Shown here piece by piece: positions 55,020-64,000 of a stretch of 64,000 nt of DNA. This stretch comes from Solen grandis (taxonomy: Eukaryota > Mollusca > Bivalvia > Adapedonta > Solenidae), in assembly GCA_021229015.1 (NCBI GenBank), contig CM037777.1:20124915-20188914 (forward strand). Reading direction: 5' to 3'. Position 1 is the first letter of the stretch; the number at the start of each line of letters is the position of its first letter. The translations under genes and the position numbers were made by a program. The notes beneath the pieces were generated by a model that worked only from the letters and a program-made list of their open reading frames with translations, did no database searches and had not been told where the DNA came from.

Positions 55020-56380
55020 AGGCCCGATATACCTCCAAAAGCAGCGTTTATCCTTCGGACAGAAAAACCAAGTGCGTACTACAGATATGTTACGAGATGG
55101 AATCAGTACGTAATCGTTGACGACAACGGTACTCCAATGCAAACATAAGAAAGAATCTTTTACTTAAGATCATATAATTGTTTACAAAAATAAATGATTT
55201 GCATATTCCGTATATCTTCGTCAATTTCTACAGTATGTCTCCGTCAACGAATCAAGAGTACACTAACTGGTGACTAGCAGATAAACAAATGTGATTCGCC
55301 GCAATTTTTGATTACGTGTAGCGTCTTCGAGAATACTCGCCAATGCCAATCTGAAGTACACGATCTTCCTCCAATCGTATCAACTCGGCAATTCCCGGCC
55401 TAACCCGGTGGAAAAATGGGAGAGGTATTCCGAATGGATCTTCCTCATGTCGCGTAGCGTATAAGAGGGGGGTGACTTTAATTATATTGCACCAATAAAA
55501 AAGTAAACAATGAGAGTATTTTGACATCCATCCAAAATACAAAATTGCGTTAATTGATCAACAATTTCAATGCGTTTAACTGTTATTTTACAGCAGATAT
55601 TTGCACAGTATGTACCATTAGTGTTAGTGTACAACATATCAATGTCATTTTATATTTTATTACGAATATGTTACTTTAATTGAGTATATTCTGAAATGTC
55701 TATTAGGGTTCATTAGAGTTTTTACTTAGAAGATAATTTTAAACCATGAAATATGTCATAAAGTAGGTCAAAGTGCAAAAGGAATGTTGTTCTTATCTGT
55801 TTAATTCCGATGATCGACCCCCCCCCCCCTCCCACACACACACAAAAATGAAAAACGTACCCAAACTGAAGCAAATGAAATCAGTCACTGCTGATTCTAA
55901 TGAAAACACCTTTACGGAAGAGGGGGGAAGAGAAAGAGGAGGAGAGAAAGAGGAGGAGAGAAAAAAGACTCATGTTTATCCATGCTTAAACTAAGTTCTA
56001 TTTTAATCAGTTCCCACCTGAGAGAAACATAAGCATATCCGGTTATCAGAATTAAAAATCCAATGTATTACAGTTTGTGGTTTTTATCTGAATTAAGTGT
56101 TTACTTTTTATGTACACTGATGGATTCACATATCAGTAGACATAATATTATCACAAAGCAGAAAATATTAGAAATTCATCTTTTTTTTTTCAATTCTAGA
56201 TTGTAGTGTAACATTACAGTAAGTAAAAAAATGTATACATTTTTATCTGAAAATACATTTGGCTAAATTTGTATGCATAGACTCGCCTCTCATGTAAAGG
56301 GTGAAATTTTCCACATATTTTACATGTAATTAAATGATGAATAAAAATGCGAAAGAAATAACTTGCAAAAAGCGGACATG
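55020..56380. other. Non-coding stretch with C-run and purine microsatellite
   Basis: A C-run with cacacaca follows at 55819-55845 and a (GGA)-rich run lies at 55920-55970. An acceptor-like tgttattttacag at 55601 has no convincing exon after it. The region 55780-55990 is low complexity. Confidence 0.4.
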
Positions 56381-56384
56381 ATCA

Positions 56385-56479
56385 TGACAGTCACGTGATC
56401 TTACCACAAAAATCATGCTGGCAATCCCCGGAAAGTCGGAAGGAGAAAAGATGAGTGATGTGTTTGAAATATGGTTGTG
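56385..56479 (+). promoter_or_regulatory. Candidate promoter/5' UTR of the gene starting at 56480
   Basis: Contains an E-box cacgtg (about 56393) and two ETS-like cores, ccccggaaag and gtcggaagg, at 56428-56444. A short upstream frame (ATG AGT GAT ... TGA) overlaps the main start by four bases, which could damp translation. No TATA box. Confidence 0.35.
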
Positions 56480-56558
56480 ATGGAAGGTTCTTCTATGGAT
56501 AATAGTGACGTTTCGGATTTACCTAAATACGAGAGTTTGGAACAGTTTGTGGAAAATG
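56480..56558 (+). CDS. Candidate first coding exon, unknown product (partial gene)
   Basis: An ATG at 56480 has G at -3 and G at +4, a good start context. It opens 26 codons and one base before a gtaact donor at 56559. The peptide starts MEGSSMDNSDVS and ends YESLEQFVEN: acidic and hydrophilic, like many nuclear or cytosolic N-termini, and unlike the AT-rich flanks. The upstream region looks like a TATA-less promoter. If unspliced, the frame stops after about 23 more residues, so splicing is needed. The product is not recognised. The remaining exons would lie to the right; none was confidently found by 64 kb, which is plausible for a long first intron. Confidence 0.4.
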
Positions 56559-58650
56559 GTAACTTGAATTCTTACAAATTTCTTTTTTCTTTTCTGTTTA
56601 CCTCGGGACGATTGTTAACGTTAACATAAAGAAAATGGAGAATACGAACTTGCGGTTAGTCTAGGCTAGCATATCCACTCCCTGATTTTGTACTGCGCGC
56701 CATTTATTTCATGATTCACGAAGTAACATCAACAAGTTAATCCACATAAAGGACAATCATAGGAGATTCTGTTGAATTTTACAATTACCATGTACGTACT
56801 CGTTTATAATTTTTAAATTTGAAAGTCATGTTTCATGTTTAACCAAGGCCTACTTCAGAAAGGAAACAATTAATCGAAATCCGAAATCAGTGTTGTAATT
56901 GTCCGTATTAATGATAGATCGTATCAACGGGAAATTATTTCAATAATATGTCCGTTTTCAGGAGGCTATAGTTTTCTATAAATGGATCTATCAGTCGAAA
57001 CAATCATTCAGATATTGTGACAGGGTTCAGTGTGAACTCACGTGACCCCAGATGTAGCAATACACTGACCCGACACACAGATCAAACCGCAACACTCCCA
57101 AGTGAATATGTGTAGAGATCCAACACTGGCATACCCATGTCAAATCAATATATTACACGAAACTTTATTGGATAATTATTTAGCCCTTGTTTTTTTGTTT
57201 TTTTTTTTCAATTATTATTTCTTTTCTCAAGGCAAAAAAGTAACTATTAAAACCCGAAGTGAAAAAATAGCATAATAATTATTTTAAAAAAAAAATTTTA
57301 ACTGTATATTTCGAATAATAAGACAGAGAGTTTTTTTTTAATTGATACCAAAATGTAAAATACATGACTTATATTTATATATTATTATATTTATTTCATT
57401 ATATTTCCATAAAAGAAATTCCAAATAATGTATAATCCGCTGTTATTTCAATACACCATTACAATCCATCCTTTGATATTAAGATATATTATGCCAGGTC
57501 CCTAGAAATGCTTGCAACTGTAAGATTTGATGGAATAGTTTTAAAAACAAGTTTTAATGGATTTTATATTGAATACAAAGCAATTATAACTACCGAAAAC
57601 ACCATTAATCAGCCACGCGACCCGCTTTATTGTTTTATAATGAGCACCCGTACTTTAATATCACATTCAGCGTGAAGTAACTAACATCTCTTTGATATCA
57701 CACATGTTCTGGTAATATTTTGAGCAAACTTTTATATAAACAGTATTTTTCCTTTGCAAATCAAAGGCCTCATTTGACTTATAAATACCCTTAAATCCAT
57801 TTATTTTACGTATCCAAGGAAAAGAACTATATATGTAACTTTATGAAAATATTTGAAAAAAAGTGTTATATTAAGCATATAAATCTTTCAAACATTTTTT
57901 TGGGAAACATCAAACAATAAATGCACTTTTTGAATTGTTCGTGTTTATAAATCAGTTCACTTTCTTTCATTCCCCGCATAACCCATGAGTAGATATGAGG
58001 GTATTCATTAAATGAAATATACTTGATTAAAAATATATATAATATTTGTTTTTATTTTCTGTACTTTTATTATTAATTGTATGGTGATTTAGAACTTCAT
58101 TGTCTAAATATTTTGTAAAATTGGGAATTGTTTTTTGTTTTTTCTTTTTGTTGTGAAAAGGTTTGTGATTTACATCAGTTTGAAATGATTCCCATGCTGT
58201 AATGTCTTGAAATGTATAAAGATATATTAGTGCGTGCCTCTTTTCTGATATAAGAAACTGTGTTTCATATATACTTGTTTTATTTAGATAAATAAATATA
58301 CAGTTTAACACAAAAATTGATTTTAGAATAATCATAACATGTGATTTAAGAATAATAATAAAATGTTGCATCAAAGTAATTTTTACTTCAAGTATACGCA
58401 AAGACAAACTAGTACATGAAATATATGGTTTAGATATTAAGCACCTTTGAACATAATTATTATGTTTATTAGGATAAAAGTGCTATATAAATGTGGTATA
58501 ATGATAACTATGGTATATACGATAGCATACGATGAAAACGTTTGATATAGTCTCTTTTTCCATTTCACAACGTGCTCTTAAATACGAATATACAAAGAGA
58601 AAGGATAATATGGCAAAGGTACATCGGAAACTCGAAAAACTTATGATCTA
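56559..58650 (+). other. AT-rich stretch, possibly first intron of the 56480 gene
   Basis: No exon or repeat family recognised. Very long A/T runs at 57190-57370. A block at 57000-57120 (gggttcagtgtgaactcacg; cagatcaaaccgcaacactc) is more GC-rich, but stop codons fill all frames. Confidence 0.35.
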
Positions 58651-58651
58651 C

Positions 58652-58697
58652 ATAAACAAAGTAAACTAAGATATACACATTAGTTTACTTTGTTTAT
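58652..58697. repeat. Perfect 18-bp hairpin
   Basis: ataaacaaagtaaactaa (58652-58669) is perfectly complementary to 58680-58697 with a 10-base loop. Partial complementarity extends outward (tatgatctac against atcatag). Could be the core of a small palindromic element. Confidence 0.6.
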
Positions 58698-58699
58698 AT

Positions 58700-59375
58700 C
58701 ATAGTATAAGGAGTGTACTGTCACACGTGCAGTTTATATTTCCAACTCTATCATCAAGGTTGCCGAATCAAATGTCATTTTAAAACTCAAACAAACATAA
58801 ATTTATGCCTTTTGAATATGACAATTCTAGAAATGAGGTAGCAGATTGAAAGATCAGAACAGAAACAAAGTGTATAAACATGTGGATCAAAATACATTGA
58901 ATAATAAATAGTCATACAATTTTCAACGGTGAATAATGATTGATCAAAGCTTTGATTGGATTAGGCTTTAATCTGATAATATCTTAAATATTTTAATGAA
59001 CATTTATAGCATAAATTGATTGATCTACAGCCTGTTTGAAAATATCTAGCAAAGTTTTTTAAACTAATTATTCAGATATGTCTAATCCTGTTGATGATAC
59101 ACTATGCATATTCATGCTAGTTGAAGCTGTGATGGTCTACAGTTATTTAGCTATATGTATATAAATAAATAAAATAGGATAAAATATATAAACAAACGAT
59201 ATTATGTAAGGCCGACCATGGCAAAATTTTGTGAGTTGATGAAATCTACCAAAAAATTAGTTTTATTAAATTTAGCTAAATATATTAAGGATGCTCTACT
59301 AATACGTACAAATTTGCAAGGTGCACAAGCATAATATTAATTTATCCTAAACCAATTAGCTTATTTATAGTTATT

Positions 59376-59417
<42 letters not shown>

Positions 59418-60127
59418 CGCTTGAGAGTGTGTTTTGCCGGTGTGGAATGAGTGTGACAAAATGCATATGTTTCTTCTATTATGCAAGAATGTACTTATGT
59501 ACACTTGAGAATGAAAAAAAATATCTGTTCTGTTCTGTATATCTATCAGGGATGTTTCCCTCCTTGTCATGGGCATTCAATCTATCAACGTCTTTCCCGT
59601 GAAAATTTATTTAAATTAATCCAAGTTTCCTCAAAATAAATATTTATCTCTGAGTTTTCTTTCCTCAGACCTGAGTAAATGATGCTTTTCTTCCCTTAAA
59701 TATTGTATCAAGATCTCCTCCCATCAACTGAAAAGGACTCATGTCTATAAACATGTCCCTAAAATACCAAATAAAATTATAAAAATATTAATTTATGCAC
59801 CTTGGGTGACTTTTATAATTTAAAGTAATTTACTTATACTGAATATAAAAAACTGTATATGTAAAGATAAATTGAAAATGTTTTAAGATTTTAATATCAC
59901 TATTTAATTTCAAAGGGTTATTTTATCAATACTTTTATTGTGGTAATTTAAACTAATTTTCATGGCGATATGATTTAAAAAATACACATTATATATAACT
60001 TTGGTAAAAATTATTAAATCGTTTTAAATTACATCAGTTGTTTTCTTGATAAAAAAGAGATTCGAGATTGAATTATCATCTTCCAAGTGTATACTTTATA
60101 TAAAAATGAGAGACGAAAAACACCAAC
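58700..60127. other. AT-rich stretch with a (GT)n microsatellite
   Basis: A (GT)n run of about 18 repeats lies at 59380-59416. Frames through it are low complexity. No gene recognised. Confidence 0.45.
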
Positions 60128-60285
60128 CCTTTGATTAGGGTCTCCTCTGTTAGCTGAAACAATATTGTAGCTCAGATTCTGTACTAGAAATCCCCATGTT
60201 TTATATACAATTTATTGTCCAGTAAGTAAATATTCATCAAGTCATATATATGGACTGGAGTATCCGTGAGGTAAAGTGTTGAAAA
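60128..60285 (+). repeat. Dispersed repeat copy (57-bp module plus gaatattcat block)
   Basis: Contains tgattagggtctcctctgtt, aacaatattgtagctcagat, tctgtactagaaatcccca and aatattcatcaagtcatata. A single, unamplified copy of the module found ten times in tandem at 21401-21966. Confidence 0.6.
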
Positions 60286-60639
60286 GACACTATATCTAAT
60301 GAAACCGATACATTATTATTTTATTCATTTTTTTAGAAACATTTCTTCTTTCTTAATATTCCGATTTATAACACTGATGAAGTTTTGTTTAATTAACGTT
60401 TACCACTTGATTTGATTGTTTCATTTATTTCGTAGATATGATCGGGTTTGAAAAAAAAATGTCGTTCCTTACCCTGATATTTTGTTTAAATATATAAATT
60501 TACACTCAACGTTTATGTAAATTTCAATTTAAAAAAATACGACTATTGTATGCTGTTTTAGTCACATTGTGTAATATGATATGTGTGAGGTACATGTGTA
60601 TCATTTGATATATACGACGAATAAAACTAGATTTTGAAA

Positions 60640-60690
60640 ACTTAAGAAAAATGGCTGCCACGCTTCCGGAAGTGCGTCATTAAATGTCTG
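60640..60690 (+). promoter_or_regulatory. Candidate YY1/ETS initiator-type site
   Basis: aaaaatggctgcc (YY1-like) is followed within 10 bases by the palindromic ETS site cttccggaag and a gtgcgtca motif. The ATG here gives only ten codons. Such clusters often mark TATA-less promoters; no attached exon was found. Confidence 0.25.
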
Positions 60691-62090
60691 AGAGAACTGG
60701 TTCATCTATCAATGCGTTGAAAAAGGGGGAGAATGCATAAACATATAAACCACATTGTCTTGGTTCTGAAAGTGAATCTTGGTGTGTTAGACATTCTGAA
60801 ATGTCCTTTTTTAATAGAGATATTCCAATTGCTCTGAGGTCACTTTTAATCAAATTATTTTTATGTTCAAAACTGCTGTAAAAACCGCAATGTATAAATA
60901 ACATATTTTTTATCTACATAATGTACATTTCAGTATTGCAGATTTTGTTGGAAAAAATACAGAAATGATTTTTTTAAGTAATCTAATCATAATAATTATA
61001 CAATAATGATAATAATTCTTTTTCACGTAATTTGAAACCTTCTATTTACAGCACGAAATTTCTAGTTTTCCTTCTTTAAGTTTCTTTTTGTTCTAATACG
61101 TCAGATAGGAAACAATTTTCACTTTCATTTAAAATAAATAATGAGAAAAATAAAATCAAAGTAATATTTTATTGAAACCATACAAAGTTTGATTTGGGAA
61201 GAAAGTTGGCATGGTTCAATACTTATCAGTGTCAAAATCAATCAAACAAAGCCTATTAATTAGTCATTTGGTAATATACTGTTCATTATAGTCATTTCAA
61301 TAATCTTTAAAGTATACACGGAAACACTATTTACAAAAATAAAATAACGCTGGCGCAATGGATTCTTTCATACTACGTTCATATTAGTCACTATTTATAT
61401 ATTATTTCAATACAGCATGCATCTATTGTAACGGTATACGGTCCCTTGTTGAAAATAAAACATCAATGACATGACGGGGGAAAGTCATTACCACTGGTCA
61501 GCTTCTTCAGACAAACAGCTGACTCATCATCTGTTCTTTTTGTTTCTCTTGTCTATTATTAACAATATTATTATAAATTCATAATATATACACCACAAAG
61601 AAGGCCATGTATAAGCAGAAATGTTGGTGTTAAGAAAAATGTTTTGATTAAAAGTTTTCAATTTTGACGTCTTTTCTTATTTAGTAATGACTTTACGGGT
61701 AATTTAAAGTAGATGAATATCTAACAAAGCAATCATTCAAAATAGAAGAGCATAAAATGTTTACACAATCAAACATGAACAGGAAAGCAAATAATAGTTT
61801 TTATTAAATTATTCAGTGAAAATGATAATAATAATACTGGCATGTTAATACACAGACATATAAATTATAAACATATATAAATCATGCTGTTGTTGTTGTT
61901 TTTTCTGTCCAGCACTTCTTGGTTACATCTAGAAGACATATCATTTTTTTTTGTAAAATCAACTTTCTTTGTGTACCCATATATGCAAGAAACAAATAGA
62001 ATATTAGAATAATTACGCTCTTAAAATGTAAATAAAAAATATATATATTTTTACGTATACTTTCATCATATCGTTAAATTGATTGTAACT
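60691..62090. other. AT-rich non-coding stretch
   Basis: No repeat family or gene recognised. Confidence 0.4.
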
Positions 62091-62130
62091 TCATAACTAT
62101 CATATATTTTCTGTCCTTTTTTTTTTCAGT

Positions 62131-62193
62131 GTAAAAATACATATGTGACAAGCTTCACAAGGAGTTACAAATTTATTGCCACAAGCAGCTAAT
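62131..62193 (+). other. Possible short terminal exon (weak)
   Basis: A strong acceptor, tctgtccttttttttttcag, ends near 62129. It is followed by about 20 open codons containing TYVTSFTRSYKFIATSS and then TAA. Splice phase does not match the 56480 exon directly. Weak candidate. Confidence 0.15.
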
Positions 62194-62265
62194 ATTTTCA
62201 TAAATTGTTAGTCCCAAAACTACGGTGGCACTGAGGTGACATGTGCAATAGTTTTTTTTTTGGTA

Positions 62266-62508
62266 TTGTTTTCCCGAGTTATTTTTTTTTTTAACTCGGG
62301 AAAACAAAGTTATTTTTGTTTTCCCGTGTTAAATTTTTTTTTTAACTTGGGAAAACAAAAAAATATTGTTTTCCCGAGTTAATTTTTTTTTTTAACTCGG
62401 GAAAACAGTCATTTTTGTTTTCCCGGGTTATTTGTTTTTTTTTAACTCGGGGAAAACAAAAAATATTGTTTTCCCGAGTTAAATTTTTTTTTTAACTCAG
62501 GAAAACAA
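62266..62508. repeat. Tandem array of five hairpins
   Basis: Five successive stem-loops of about 41-47 bases, each with a 5' arm ttgttttcccgagtt(aa) and a 3' arm (tt)aactcgggaaaacaa around a poly(T) loop, spaced by 6-10 bases. Stems carry single changes (cccgtgtt with aacttggg, cccgggtt, aactcagg). The unit is palindromic, so the array can fold from either strand. Confidence 0.85.
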
Positions 62509-62510
62509 AA

Positions 62511-62536
62511 AATTAAGTCGTGCGCACGACTTAATT
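62511..62536. repeat. Perfect 26-bp palindrome
   Basis: aattaagtcgtgc and its exact complement meet at gcgc. Immediately after come gccaatcaaatccgc, then a second palindrome gttgtggccacgac (62561-62574) and another gccaatcag, so the hairpin array is flanked by a further set of symmetrical motifs. Confidence 0.8.
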
Positions 62537-62721
62537 AGCCAATCAAATCCGCTTATTATGTTGTGGCCACGACTTAATAAGTTGTTGGAACGACATAATT
62601 GGCCAATCAGAGCCCTCCGCCAGAGTCACGAGGGCTGCAAAGTTCTGTCCTAAGTTATACAATCATAATTTATCAAATTCAAAACAATAGCTTTAAAAGA
62701 GATGCAACGTTTAAAAATGTT

Positions 62722-62766
62722 TATTTTTTTTTTTTTTTCTTTTTTTTTGGGGGGGGGGGGGGGGTT
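62722..62766. repeat. Homopolymer block T(n)-C-T(n)-G(n)
   Basis: About 15 T, one C, nine T, then 16 G and six T. Length is likely to be unreliable in the assembly. Confidence 0.8.
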
Positions 62767-63179
62767 TTTTTGACAAATCTTTGTTTTTGTCACTAATTGG
62801 ATTCTCACTTGGCTATTTATTACCAACATTGTTTGTGATAATCATTGAACACTCATTCATTTGTGCTAAATTTCTGGAATAACAACTTTACAACAAACAC
62901 AACAGTGTCAGATATTGACGCCCACTCTTATTTTTTACTTTTAGCTCATAATGTTGATATATTTCTTTCAGTTGTAAGCATTATGCTAAAAATAACATTT
63001 GGCAATACAAATTCTAATATGTGTGTGTCTGTCTTCCTTTTTAACACCCAACCCATCTCCCCAGATACACTCACACTCACAGACTGCATATCTGTAGCCA
63101 GTATTTATTTATACGCACACAGTTTACTTATTTACACAGTACTTGTACACTGGTGACATTTGCAAACAAAATATACATA

Positions 63180-63260
63180 TATGAGGGAGCTTGCTCCTAC
63201 AGCAGCCATCTGATCAGGGTCTGTACAGTCTATAATTTTGATATAGAAATTCATCAAGTG
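63180..63260 (+). repeat. Fragment of the dispersed 57-bp-module repeat
   Basis: gggagcttgctcctacagca then ccatctgatcagggtctgta and gaaattcatcaag match the module and its right flank with deletions. Confidence 0.45.
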
Positions 63261-63409
63261 CCTAAAAGGCAACAGCAAAATCATCTGTAAGTTTGCAGAA
63301 GCAGTGTTGTAAAGGGATCTAGAAACCTTTAAAGATGCATGTTGTTTAAAAAAATGTTTTAATGTACTATTAAACTTGCTGAAGAGAACACCTCAACTGA
63401 GGAAAATCT

Positions 63410-63652
63410 TAAGAGACCACCCTTTGGTCTAACATGTACAAGTATTCAAATGGCGATAACTCTTAAATTAGTCATCCTAGAGTTATGGTTATTGTACACC
63501 GCACTTCTCCACACTGAGATCTATCTACCTATGAAGTTTCATGTTGATACATTTTACATTTTTTGTGTAATGCTCCGGACAAAATTATGACGAACAGACG
63601 GACGGGAAGGACAAAGCGGCAACTTTATGCTCCCCCTTCGGGAAGCATAAAA
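63410..63652 (+). mobile_element. Pearl-like element, 3' part
   Basis: Contains atggcgataactcttaaatt, gttattgtacaccgcac, gaagtttcatgttgatac and ctccggacaaaattatgacg, then acagacggacgggaaggac and the terminal hairpin tatgctcccccttcgggaag, cataaaa. The same 3' plan as 12838-14192 but without a tandem core. Confidence 0.6.
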
Positions 63653-63699
63653 AATCAGCATAAGATCTTTAAAAGTCAACATAAGGTTTAGGAATTCTA

Positions 63700-63835
63700 A
63701 ACAGGATCTTGAAAATTCAAGATAATATCTTGATTATTCAAAATCAGTTTTCGATAATTCAAGATACAAAATCCTTGAAATTCGAGATAAAATCTTGAAA
63801 AAAATCAGATAATTCAAGTAAACTACACTAACTAG
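63700..63835. repeat. Degenerate palindromic short repeat
   Basis: Variants of atcttgaaaattcaagat occur about six times with 20-30 bp spacing (gatcttgaaaattcaagata, atcttgattattcaaaatc, gataattcaagatac, ccttgaaattcgagat). A further isolated copy (tatcttgaaatttcaagaca) lies near 63940. Confidence 0.6.
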
Positions 63836-64000
63836 AAAGGGTATCGGACTGAGACTTGGATTTTTGCCTTTTGTATCCTAAGAATTACCAACTGACCGAA
63901 TTCCATTAACTCTGTGTGATAGTTTCCCAGAATTATCTTGAAATTTCAAGACATATATTTCATACATATTTTAAGAACGAAAAGGATTAACAGAGAAATT

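Noticed and set aside
55773..55994. 73-codon frame at 55.8 kb
   Set aside because: Spans a poly(C)/CA run and a GGA-rich microsatellite; low complexity.

Overview
This window is nuclear DNA from an animal, most likely a heterodont (venerid-like) bivalve. It is AT-rich, has no compact gene order, and is dominated by repeat families I associate with bivalve genomes: tRNA-headed SINEs with 10-14 bp target duplications, non-autonomous 'pearl/CvA-like' elements that start near aacaagagggcc and end in a small hairpin plus ctaaaa or cataaaa, short minisatellites, and MITEs. The bivalve call rests on remembered repeat motifs; no search was run.

Layout. 1-5.6 kb: AT-rich non-coding DNA ending in the best gene signal of the window, a first coding exon on the minus strand (5409-5518) resembling the N-terminus of the SAGA subunit SPT3/SUPT3H. 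The rest of that gene would lie to the left. 5.6-30 kb: non-coding DNA carrying most copies of a ~240 bp TTAA-flanked MITE, V-SINE-like and second-family SINEs, a 168 bp tandem core element (12.8-14.2 kb), a 33 bp array (18.1-18.6 kb), a 57 bp array (21.4-22.0 kb) and a possible pre-miRNA hairpin (19.3 kb). 30-36.2 kb: pearl-like elements with 30 bp and ~145 bp tandem cores, one split by a decayed mariner and a pogo/Tigger-like element. 36.2-44 kb: four more minisatellites (about 36, 28, 30 and 22 bp), two candidate exons and a decayed LINE reverse-transcriptase tail. 44.8-53.8 kb: a visibly CpG-richer segment with two foldback elements (47.5-48.2 and 50.3-52.2 kb), an assembly gap inside a SINE (50001-50100) and a 55 bp array. 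53.8-64 kb: AT-rich DNA with a good candidate first exon and promoter on the plus strand (56.4-56.56 kb) and a tandem array of hairpins (62.3-62.5 kb).

How it works together. No complete gene is visible. At least two transcription units seem to touch the window: a minus-strand SPT3-like gene leaving to the left, and a plus-strand gene starting near 56.48 kb and leaving to the right. Isolated splice-flanked exon candidates between them (20.4, 26.4, 36.9, 41.6 and 52.5 kb) are given with low to moderate confidence. Most long open frames here are by-products of tandem repeats with unit lengths divisible by three (30, 33 and 57 bp) and are not reported as genes. Exon calls are by eye from splice signals, base composition and remembered family motifs.
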